From NCBI GenBank assembly GCA_023055505.1, contig JALIRH010000023.1, positions 8,624,423-8,688,422 on the forward strand: a stretch of DNA of 64,000 nucleotides. The letters run 5' to 3'. Of the stretch, positions 6,920-16,996 are shown piece by piece (position 1 is the stretch's first letter; each line of letters begins with the position of its first letter). A program made the translations under genes and the position numbers. The notes beneath the pieces were generated by a model. That model was not told the origin of the DNA. It did no database searches and saw nothing but the letters and a program-made list of their open reading frames with translations. Origin of the DNA: Callipepla californica brunnescens. Its lineage: Eukaryota > Chordata > Aves > Galliformes > Odontophoridae.

Positions 6920-9389
6920 ATTCATGGAAACAGATAAAAACAGAAAAGTTTACTGTGCAGTTATTTCTAGAACAGGGGACATTAAAATCGATTCAGCTTT
7001 AAATACAGCAATGTACAATGCACATTTTGCGTTGGATATGGATACAGCTCACCAGTGGTGTTTCTGTGAAAAGTTTTGAAAACTGCACTGATTTCCTTTA
7101 TTTTTGCTGTTCCTATTAAGAAAGACTTTTTAAAAAATAACTTTTTTTTTTTTTTTAATTTTGTTGGAGCGTATAGGTCACACAAACAAATCTATATATT
7201 GTACTCACAAGTGTGAAGACCTCACTGGGCCTGTATTTCCTATTTTGGGTGCTGTCTTTAATAAAAAGATGAAACAAACTAATAAGAGTCTGGAAGAGAA
7301 AAAAGGAAATTATTGAACTCCTGAAAGAACATTCTGGAGAAAAGGTGGAGGTGAGATGTAATTAATGTATATTAAAAGTTCCTGAAAAAGGAAGAGAAAT
7401 GGTTTATATTCAATGTCTCTGTTGAGTAAGAAAAGATTTAATAAATTTGAAAAGGAGAAGGAAGGCTGAATTCAGATTATTAGGAAAAGCTGTCAGCAGG
7501 TTGCTGAGGAATTTTGCTTAGGTTTCAACCACAATGATTTTTAGGTACATAGATTCTCTGTCAAGCCTGAGTAATATCTGTGGGAAAGTGTGTGAGACCA
7601 CCTGCAACCTTCCTAAAACTCATCTATTTGTTTGTGCTTCTCTTGTGCAGTGGAAGATAATTAGCTTCTTGTTGGTCATGTTTAATTACAATCCAGAATC
7701 TTTCTGGTTCTAAAAACTGTGTATTTTTCTTTTGTCTTACAGGGAAAATATGAGTTGAATTAGTTGAACCTTGTTTATATTTTTAGCCACTATGATCTCT
7801 TCTGAACTTCTAAGTGGTGTTAATGCCAGGATCTCTTATTAACAAGGTGGTTTCTTTATTGTTTTATTTTGTTAGATTATATTTTTGTTTCATTTTATTA
7901 TATTTTATTTTATTTAGTGTATTATTTTTATTTTTATAAAAGAACAGATTCAAGCTAATTAAGTGATGTCATTTGGGGTTATTTCCAGAGAAGTTTTCAG
8001 TGTTACATGTATCTGTACTCACTACAATTTTTCATATTCAAAGTTGTTAATGTTTCAAATAGCTAACTCAGAGATAAAAACTGGGTTAAAAAATATTCCT
8101 GGTCAGTTCTCTTATGCTTCAAGCATACTTAATTTCCATTTCTAGATGACTCAGCTCTTCATCAGACTCGCTAAAGGGATCTCATTTGGTTTCAGCCTGG
8201 CATATGGATAACATTTTGTCTTTGTATAATTATTAGCCACCTTAAGTGTGAAAAGAAAAATATGTAAGTGAAATGAGACTAAAAAAATGTATAATACAGG
8301 GCTTCCGTTCTTGGAACACTTTTTAGATTTTCTGAATGAAATAAGTCCTGTCAGGCAAAGTTTATTTTTAGTAACAGTACTTCATATTTTGGGTCCTTTA
8401 AAAATGCAGAGAACAAACAGAATGCTTTCTAACTAGCAGTGCTTTTCTAAGTCTCCTTCCTGGTGCTCCGGGATCAATTCAATGCTGATACATATACTTT
8501 AATATAGGCTGCAAACTTTTACTTCGAGAGTGATATTTTTATATCTTGGCTTTTCAGTGTGGTTCAAAAAAGAAGGTCCATATAAAGTCTACTTTAAGAT
8601 TTATTGGTTACATTTTATCAACTTGTAAGCAATTTAACTGCCTGTCCCTGAAAAATTGATCTTGTCAAGGATGCTCTGACATTGGACACGGTGAAATAAG
8701 AGTCTTCCTGTACCATAGCTGTCATCTTTCTGACTTCAAACTCAGTCACCGATTCTTGCTCCTCCAACAGCACATAATACACATGAATACAGAGAAAAGA
8801 GGAAGTGAATTATGTTCAGGTGGATATTGTGTTGGGACCCAAACATACAAATTGCAGAAGAAATGACACCCTGAAGGCATTAATTTTTTTCTCCATAACA
8901 TTAGGTCCTACCAAAAGCTATGAAATAGTTACAGTAAATAATGTTGTTTCCTTCCAGTGCTGAAATTTTAGTTAGAATTGTGATGTACTAATCTTTCTAA
9001 AGTAGATTTATAGCTGTCATCATGTAGCACTCTAAAACCTATAGCAAAAAATGCTTATTTCCAATGAACTGAATTACAAAGAACATAGCAAGAAATCTCT
9101 CAAATAGTGTAGAGACACTTGCTGATAACTAGTGAACTAGTGGCAAATGGCAGCACTGCTCCTGCATTTCCTAAGGAATTCAAATGTTATTGCTAGGCAA
9201 TGGTTGGAAGTCTTCTATTTATAAAACTTGCTGTAAAAAATTTTATATCATACTGTACCTGTTTTCCACTGGAAAAGCTTAAATGTTTTGCTTGAAAAGA
9301 ATTGAGCATGTTTTTTTTTTTTTTTTTTCTTCTCAGTGCTATATTTTTCTGAGTGTGGACTGTAGTTTAAATTTGTGTTTAATATCTGA
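6920..9389. other. AT-rich non-coding stretch
   Basis: No gene, RNA gene or known repeat was recognised. There is a T-run at about 7141-7156, a block of TTTTA-type low-complexity sequence at about 7850-7940 and an 18-base T-run at 9311-9328. Short open frames here have no recognisable protein motif. Confidence 0.4.
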
Positions 9390-9521
9390 TTTCAAGCTGG
9401 ACAGTGCTCTGAGCCTCCTGATCTAGCTGTAGATGTTCCTATTCATTGCAGGAGAGTTGGACTGGATAACATATAAAGGTCCCTTCTTACTCAAATGGTT
9501 CTATGCTTCTATGATTCTACA
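9390..9521 (+). mobile_element. CR1 3'-end fragment
   Basis: The typical CR1 3' terminal wording is present: GAGTTGGACTGGATAA, then AGGTCCCTTC, ending in decayed octamers (TTCTATGCTTCTATGATTCT). The fragment is strongly 5'-truncated, as most CR1 copies are. It points tail-to-tail toward the minus-strand CR1 at 9586. Confidence 0.75.
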
Positions 9522-9807
9522 TCAGATTTTTATACTGGACTTGTAGTCCTATATTTTAAAGTCCTCTTCAGTTAGTTATATATATTCATAGAACAACAGA
9601 ATGACTCAAGTTGGAAGAGACCTCTAGATAATCTAGTTCCAATCCCCTGCCGTAGGCAGGGAAAACAACCACCAAGTCAGGCTGCCCAGAGCCCCTTGCA
9701 AAATGGCCTTGAATGCCTTCAGGGATGAGGCACCCACACCTACTCTGGGCAGCCTGTGCCAGGACCTTACCATCATCTGAAGGAAGAATATCTTTTCTAA
9801 CATCTAA

Positions 9808-9812
9808 CCTAA
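9808..9812. repeat. Target-site duplication of the solo LTR, left copy
   Basis: CCTAA precedes the TG of the LTR and is repeated at 10360-10364. It lies within CR1 sequence, which confirms that the LTR came after the CR1. Confidence 0.85.
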
Positions 9813-10076
9813 TGTCGTGGTTTTATGATTTTTTGGTACTGGTATTCCACATCATGGCATCATGTGGTGCATTGGGAGTCAGGGAGAACTACATTCCCCA
9901 GAGGACTTTGCAATGCTTTGTATTTTTTCACGTGTTTTCCGCTCAGAGGGAACAGATAAAAACCCTCTGCGGTCACGGGACGTTCTCTCTCTTTCCTCTA
10001 GGATCACTTAGGAGTGGGTGCTCGCTGCCGTCCGCCTTCAGCGTTAGCGTAAGGCCTTCGGTTTATCGGGCACTCA

Positions 10077-10113
<37 letters not shown>

Positions 10114-10359
10114 TCTCACTCGTTTTGTTTGATTCATTAGGCTTAATTCCAAATTGTATTGCATTATATTGTGTTATTTACTTCCTGATGTCTTATTTAG
10201 TAAATTAGCTTTTCCCCCTCAGATCGTTGCCGCTGTTTTGTTTTGGGGCTTATTTCCTTTTTTCCCTTTCCCCCTTCCCCCTGTCCGGGGTGTGGGCCTG
10301 TGGGTCTCCTTCCTCGGTTGTTGCGGGGCCAGGCCGAACCAGCTCACAAACCCCTGACA
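9813..10359 (+). mobile_element. Solo LTR of an endogenous retrovirus, inserted in a CR1
   Basis: A 547-bp unit begins TGTCGTGG, ends CCCCTGACA and is flanked by 5-bp CCTAA duplications. A TATA-like AGATAAAAACCC near 9955 suggests plus-strand promoter direction. A (CT)n microsatellite at about 10077-10118 and a C/T-rich block at 10250-10290 lie downstream. There are no internal viral genes, so this is the product of LTR-LTR recombination. It shows no similarity that I can see to the provirus LTR at 786. The 5-bp duplication also differs from that provirus (6 bp), so it belongs to a different family. Confidence 0.85.
10077..10118. repeat. (CT)n microsatellite within the solo LTR
   Basis: A CT dinucleotide run of about 42 bases is interrupted once by GT. 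It is internal to the LTR, downstream of the TATA-like box. Confidence 0.85.
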
Positions 10360-10364
10360 CCTAA
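10360..10364. repeat. Target-site duplication of the solo LTR, right copy
   Basis: CCTAA follows the CA of the LTR directly, and the interrupted CR1 sequence resumes from it. Confidence 0.85.
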
Positions 10365-10439
10365 ACCTCTCCTCTTTCAATTTACAACCATACACCCTTG
10401 TCCTATCAATATCTACCAGTGTTGAAAGACGAGGGATGG

Positions 10440-10842
10440 GGAAGGAGGTGATTGCCTCCCTCTGCTCTGGCCTCGTGAGGCCCCATCCAGAGTACTACAT
10501 CCAGATCTTGGGCCCCAGCACAAGAAAGATGTGGAGCTGTTAGAACAGGTCCAGAGAAGGGCTGTAAAGATAATCAGGGTTCTGGAGCACCTCTCCTATT
10601 GATGAACGATTGAGGGAGTTGGGTTTGTTTAGCTTGAAGAAGAGAAGGCATTGAAATATTGTTATTTTCCTGTACTTGAAAGGAGCTTGCATGCAGGAGG
10701 GGGACCAACTTCAAAGCAAGGCTGGATGTGGCTCTGGGCAGCCTGGTCTAGTGGTTGGCAATCTTGCCCCACAGCAAGGTAGTTGCAACTAGATGATCTT
10801 TGAGGTCCTTTTCAACCCAGGCCATTCTATGATTCTGTGATC
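10440..10842 (+). mobile_element. CR1 fragment (RT C-terminus and 3' end)
   Basis: Plus-strand CR1 wording includes CTCGTGAGGCCCCATCCAGA, AGCACAAGAAAGATGTGGAG and TCCAGAGAAGGGCTGTAAAG, then the 3' tail with GATGATCTTTGAGGTCC, ending CATTCTATGATTCTGTGAT. It starts almost head-to-head against the minus-strand CR1 that ends near 10417. The reading frame is broken. Confidence 0.85.
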
Positions 10843-12637
10843 ATTTTATGCAGGTAGTTAACTCATACTGTGTGTTATAGCAAATGCAGTGTATTTTTGA
10901 AACTAAGAGGTTTAAAAGTAACAGAGGTGAGATTTTTAAATTACTAATTTCATAGGATGTAATGTCTTTGTAGGAAATGAAAATTGCTTCTCAACAGCAA
11001 AACATTCTGACAATTCTAAGACACATTTCCAGAAGACGGAATTATTATAGCATGTCTGAATTTGTTCTGTTATATTGTAAGACTTATTTCAAGATCAAAA
11101 CAACTGCCAGAATGTTAGTATATTTCCTGCAAAGGAAGTTTCAGCGTGCAATTATTACCCATAGCAAAAGCAAGATTTTCAGGTTTTTATTTCTCAGAGG
11201 TGAACAGTATTCTGTCAGTGGATGACAAACTAGCTCCCTTTTAAAAACTCCTCAATCGTGATAATAATAAATATTTTTTAAATTTCTTTTGTTCTCAAGA
11301 AATGTTCTCAGTCTGTCTAAGTGTCCTAGACCACAAGTCATAGAAAGATGCAGGATTAGTACTACTTTAATTCCTAAATATTCTATTTCTTATCTTTAAT
11401 CACTTCTATTTACTACTGAACAGGTATACTTTCCCTTTTAATTCTTAGAGAACCAAGAACATAAATTAAAATGGTACTGCAGCCTTCCTTTTCCTATTCT
11501 TGCTCAGTGCTTCAGGGTATATTTTTTATTTTGTTTGTCACTCCAAGCTGAGAGTCTAATGTCACACTTCTGTGTAGATAAGGATCTATTTGTCCAGATG
11601 ACAGTATTCCTTAAATAAGAAAAAAAAACCCTGCTCACATGAGGGAGGTGAGTTTCTAGGAAATGAAACACATTCGCTGAGATTAAAATAAAGCCAAAGT
11701 AAAAGGAGAAATTGAATGTCAGAATTAATTTTCATTTCTGTCTGAAAGCACCTAAATGGAGCTTGGGCAAGGAAACATATCAATTATCATAACTGTTTCC
11801 TCTTCCACTACTCTGTCTTTCTGGATTATTTTTTTCACTATTTCTATAAAGAAATTGCTAATCCAGTTGGCATCAACAATCAACTCTTGTTACATCAAGC
11901 TCAGGAAAATTTGTTCTCTTAATTATTTGGCATAAATACATGCAAAACAAACTGAAGGAACTTTTATTGTTATCTGTTCCCACAGCTAAGCAGCACACTT
12001 TCTTCAGAGAGTACAAATAAAGAATCAGAAATTTCTAACACATGCTTACTCATTTATTGTTTGTTTTCCAGGCTACCTTTCCCAGCAGTCCCCATTGGCC
12101 TACAGGCTTGCCTATGTGCACCTGCATAAAAGGATGTTTTCCTCTCATACTCTTCGCAGTTTGCAATTTGTTATTTTTACAATTAATTAAACCCACTGAG
12201 ATCAGCTTGTGTTGTGCTTTACAGAGAGAGTCTGTGCACAGGAGCTTTGTAGCAAAATACTGCGAGAAGTGAGCACAAAATACTTTCAAGTGGTTATTGT
12301 TCTGCCACCATCTATGAAGCATGCTAGGAATGATTCTGTCTTCCTGGTGATACAGTTCTTCACCCTACAGGAACCTGCAGTCTGTGGTCCATTTGTTGTC
12401 CCTGACGTTGAAAAAAATAGAAAAAGTTTTGATAAGGTGGTGACAGTGAAGTGGAGGGTGATCACTGTTAATTTTTTTGGCTTGTTCAGCACTTAAGTTT
12501 TGATATGTTTGAAGTGAAATGCATGTACAAATCTTCATTTCATTTCTTTACAGTTATTTAAGTCTTAGGTACACTTAGAAATTTCAGAAGGAAGCATTAT
12601 AGTTCTATATTATTATATAGAATATATATAGAATATA
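10843..12637. other. AT-rich non-coding stretch
   Basis: No gene or recognisable repeat is seen except a TATAGAATATA-type low-complexity stretch at about 12605-12635, which abuts the next CR1. Short open frames, including overlapping ones at 12042-12496, show no family motif. Confidence 0.4.
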
Positions 12638-14445
12638 TACAGTGGGCAAACTGTTCCAACATCTCACCACTCTTTCTGAGAAATTCTTTGGAATATCCAA
12701 TCTAAACCCCCCCCTGGCTCAACTGAAGGCCTTTCCTCTTGTCCTGTTGTTAGTAACCTGGGAGAACAGGCTGGTAGGGGTACCCACTTCTCCACAGCCT
12801 CCTTTCAGGTGGTTGTAGAGAGTGGTAAGTTCTCCCCTGAGCCTTCTCTTCTCCAAACTGAGCTATCCTGGTTCCCTCAGCCTCTCCCCATAAGGCTTGT
12901 GGTCCATACCCTTCACAGCTTCATTGCCCTCCTATGGATGCTCTCCAGGACTTCAGTGCCTTTCTTGAAGTGAGGGGCCCAAAGTTGAACACAGTACCCA
13001 AGGTGCAGCCTCCTTGGGGCCAAGTATAGAGTTATGATCACCTCTCTAGTCCTCCTGGCTGGGCACACTGCTGGCTCATGTTCAGCTGAGTATTGTCTAA
13101 CACTCCCAGCTCCTTTTCAGTCACACAACTTTCTAGCCACACTGCTCTATGTCTATAGCATTGCTTAGAGCTGTTGTGGCCAAAGTGCAGGCCCTTGCAC
13201 TTGATGTTGAACTTCATCGCATTGGCCTCAGCCCAGCAGTCCAGCCTGTCCATATCCCTTTGAAGTACCTTTCTACTCCCAGGCAGATCAACATTTCTTC
13301 TCAGTTTAGTGTCATCTGCAAACTTAATGAGGGTGCACTCAATCCCCTCATCTAGGTCATCAGTGAAGATTAAAAAGGACTGACTCTAATGCGAACCCCT
13401 GTGGAACACCACTTGTGACTGGTCACCAACTGGATTTAACTCAGTTCACCAGCACTCTCTGGGCCTGGCCTGCCAACCTCAGAGTGTACTTGTCCAAGCT
13501 GTGGGCTCCCAGCTTCTCCAGGAGAATACTGTTGGAGACAATCTCAAAGCCTTTGCTAAAATCTAGTTAGATTACTTTCACAGACTTTCCCTCATCAACC
13601 AGTTCTCTGCTTCCATCTGAATCATAGGAGGATTTATTCTGCTCCTTACTTCAGAGTTCCAGGTTAGAACCCTGAGGATAACTAGTCTGACTGTTAAAGC
13701 TAGAAGTAAAGAAGGAATTGACAACCTCAGCCTTTTCTGTGCCCTCTGTGGTCGTGTTCCCTGCTTGCATCCAGTAAAGGGCGGAGATTCTCAGTGACCC
13801 TCTTTTTGCTGTTAATATACTTGTAAAAATATTTTTTATTATCGTGAGCAGCAGTGTCCAGATTAAATTTTAGCTGGGCTCTAGCCTTTCTGATTTTCTC
13901 CATGCATATTCTAGCAACTTTTGTACTCTTACTGAGTTGCTTGTTGCTTCTTCCACAGGATGCAAACTCTCATTTTCTTCTGAAGTCTCGTGGAAGTTTC
14001 CTGTTTGTTCACACTGCTCTTCTTCCCCACCATCTCATCCCGTGGCACAGGGGGACAACCTGCTCCTGTGCTGCTACGACTTCCTTCTTGAGTGCAACCA
14101 GCCTTCTTGGACCCTTTTGCCCTTCAGGACTGACTTCCAAGGGAAGGACTGTTAAGGAAGTCTCCTTTCCAGTATACTGAACAGTTCAAAGCCCATCCTC
14201 TAGAAGCCCACGACAGCAGTTTTCTGACCTCTGTCCTGACTTCACCAGTAATAGGGAACTCTGCCATTTTGTGTTTACTCTGCTCAAAACAGTCCATGAT
14301 TGTCACATCTCACAGCAGTCCTCTGTTTGTGAACAGCAGGTCTAGAAGGACATCTCTGCAGGTAGGCTATCTATCTTCCACGCTCTCCAGGAACCTCGTA
14401 AGTTTTTCCTCTGGGCTGTACTGTATTTCCAGCATATATCAATAC
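12638..14445 (-). mobile_element. CR1 fragment with internal deletion (endonuclease and RT remnants)
   Basis: The complement of CR1 ORF2 is in two parts. At 12638-13615 it reads RT-C-terminal and RT-core remnants (near 13040-13250, [20 protein letters not shown]). At 13620-14445 it reads the linker and endonuclease C-terminal part: KAEVVNSFF is recognisable near 13730, and 14124-14306 has DCFEQSKHKMAEF, matching QSDHEMVEF of the intact copy. The RT N-terminal region expected between them is missing, so an internal deletion lies near 13615. The 3' UTR and octamer tail are also missing at the low-coordinate end, where an AT-rich simple repeat begins. Many stops show it is inactive. Confidence 0.8.
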
Positions 14446-16024
14446 TTCTATTGCGAATTAGCACTAACTGTTGCCACTGTGGGGTATTCATTTTTCACCC
14501 ATTTTGCTTCTGTTTAAGCCACTTCCTGGCTTCACTGAGAAGAGCAGTGCAAGTTAAGGTGCTAGAGCCTTTCAGTGCATTTTTTTTTTGCAGTTTGTTT
14601 TGTTGATCATTAACAGTTGCTTAATGAATATATAATTCCGTATCAAATTCTACTTTTTTCATTCATTTTAGGCTGAAATCTCCATTGAACTCAAAAGGCA
14701 TCAAATTTATTTTCATCCAAGAACTCAGAGCGGCTATAAGTGATTTTGATTTTCAAAATGGAATTCAAGTTGACTTCTTACTATGGTGTCTATGGTAAAT
14801 ACTGCTACTAAAAGAAAATTCTTTAGAGAGGAGGAAGTGAAATGTCTGTTTTGTCTTGTAATTTTCTGCTATCAGTGCTGACAATTCAGTGAAATTACAG
14901 GAATTCAGCTAGAAATAGTTCTTAGCTAATGGCTTAACAACACCAGGAGCTGCTAAAATGTAAATATTCCTCCCCTCCAGATTATTGCAACTGTTTTTAC
15001 ATAGACTTTTGAAGAACAAATGAAGTGTCTTCTCTAAGTGCAGTAGACATTTGGTTGTCATTCAGCCAAGATGATTTGCCATCTGCTCCTTCTCCCCCTC
15101 TTGAATTTATTTTCTGTCCTTTAAAACTTTTTTAGGAAGTAAGGGAAACAAAACATTAAAAACTGTTAAAAGATTAAATCAATTGTTTAGCACTCTAGTG
15201 CACAGAAATTTGTACATAGGTGTCTGGAATCTCTAGAAGAAAATCCAACATTCATTGTAAAAATGAAAACATTTTACAGTACCATGACAATAAGAACAGG
15301 AGCCTTTGCATTTTACTTTTTGGCACTGCAAAGAAGGGAGAAAGAAGATGTCGCTTTATGAAAGAGAAAACAAAACACAAACAGACATTAGCAGAACTGT
15401 TGGAAGATATCCCAGATAATTCAATTCGATGTAAATTTCTCAGCTACCCCCTTTTCTCACGTTTAATGCATCATGTAATTACATCACTTTACTACTACAG
15501 ATATAATTTCTACCATGAGCATGAATGACGGTGTAGCTTTCCAAGCCCTCAGTCTGACAGTAAACTAATTAGTTATTTAATCCCCGAATAAATGTGGGAG
15601 TGCAACCAACTCTCATCTGCTACTAGGGGGAAGACTCCACAAGTAGCCAAGCAAATCAACTCAGATATGAGTTTCGTGAAATTATTTGGTTAGAGAGACT
15701 TTGGCCTGTTTGGACTAAAATAATGACAAGGATAAGTGGAGGGAGATCAACTTGCAATTTTTCTTATGGAGAAAAATTTCAGTGCCTGATGGGGAGGACT
15801 CAGGACAGGAGAAGAGCAATTATGTCAAACATACAATTTTGGCAAAAGAAATATAGAGTAGATGTGGAGCTTCTGTCCTTGTCCTCAAAGTCATAGGAGA
15901 AGAAGTGAGTTTATATGGGAAAGATTGCGATGCATTTTCAATCTGATACTTCAACTGGCAGCTGAACTACTAAATGCTGATAAACTGTTTCTCTTGCCAG
16001 TATCTGTATCAGTATATTGAAACG
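14446..16024. other. AT-rich non-coding stretch
   Basis: No gene or certain repeat was recognised. A short T-run lies at about 14580-14590. The open frame at 15220-15528 (102 codons) has no recognisable motif. The part from 15680 to 15900 has vague CR1-like 3'-end wording, too weak to call. Confidence 0.35.
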
Positions 16025-16106
16025 GTCAGAACGCGGAACTAACACTCAGTCCTCGAGTTCTACCGCTTTGGATCAGCACAACCGGAGCTGCAGTGACAAA
16101 TTTTGA

Positions 16107-16994
16107 GGTGAAGAGGTTGAGAGACTGAGGGCCATCAGGGACTGCGAGCGGGAGATTGACTGGTGGAGTAGCTCCCTCAAGTGCCAGAGAGAAAGGCACC
16201 CAGGAGATCCCCCGAATTTGGTGGTGGACTCCCTGACCTGCCCCCGTCAGGTTGAGGGGGGGTATCTGAGGGATGGGGAGGGCTGGCAGAGAGTCCCAGC
16301 TTGGTACTGTAGGCGATCTCCCCCTCTGCCTACATCGTCTCCTCAAGTCCCTCTAAACAATAGGTTTGCAGTGTTGGATGTTGAAGGAGAAATAAGGGGG
16401 GAGGAGCGGGAAGAGTCTCCCAAGAAGTCACCAATGGCAAGGCAGTCGACTCCATGCATTGAGACTGCAGCTGCCAAGAAGGGAAGAAAGGTGATCGTGG
16501 TGGGTGGCTCCCTTCTCAGGGGTACTGAGGGCCCCATTTGCAGACCAGACCCGTGCCGTAGGGAAGTGTGCTGTCTCCCTGGGGCCCAGGTTAGAGACAT
16601 AACTAGAAGACTCCCAGATCTGATTCACCCCAATGACTACTATCCGTTGCTCATAGTTCAAGCAGATAGCAGTGAAATAACTCAAAGAAGCCTAAGAACT
16701 ATGAAAAGAGATTTCAGGGGTCTAGGACGATTAGTTCAAGGTGTGGGAGCACAAGTGGTATTTGCTTCCATACCTTCTGGGGCAGCGAAGGACACGGAAT
16801 GGGCTAGGAAAACACAAGTGATGAATAATTGGCTGAGAGGCTGGTGTAGAGACAGACACTTTGGGTTTTTTGACCACGGGGCAGTTTACTCAGCTCCTGG
16901 CCTGTTATCCGCTGATGGAATACACCTGTCCCAAAGGGGGAAACGAATTCTAGCCCAGGAGCTAGCTGGACTAATTGAGAGAGCTTTAAACTAG
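16107..16994 (+). pseudogene. CR1 ORF1 remnant with SGNH-esterase-like domain
   Basis: The frame is open for 295 codons after an in-frame TGA at 16104-16106 and ends at TAG. It starts EVERLRAIRDCEREIDWW, a short helical region. A low-complexity linker follows. Then comes a domain with VIVVGGSLLRG, a middle block (LLIVQAD), and ADGIHLSQRGKRILAQEL near the end. The GGS and DGxHL blocks are those of the SGNH-hydrolase (esterase) domain known from CR1 ORF1 proteins. The upstream part is lost at the 5' truncation and by the TGA. In active CR1 elements this protein is thought to bind RNA or membranes; here only a remnant remains. Confidence 0.8.
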
Positions 16995-16996
16995 CT

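Larger units (their letters stand above)
9586..10417 (-). mobile_element. CR1 fragment split by a solo LTR
   Basis: The complement of a CR1 3' region is present in two blocks, 9586-9812 and 10360-10417. The first block has GGCAGCCTGTGCCAGGACC and runs up to ATCTAACCTAA. The second resumes with CCTAAACCTCTCCTCTTTCA and continues to CTTGTCCTATCAA, the usual CR1 order. The 547 bp between them are a later LTR insertion. The element is truncated near 10417. Confidence 0.8.

Noticed and set aside
9713..10357. Plus-strand open frames over the CR1 and solo LTR
   Set aside because: They cross the junction of two unrelated repeats and consist of CT-repeat-derived Ser/Leu runs, so they are not coding.
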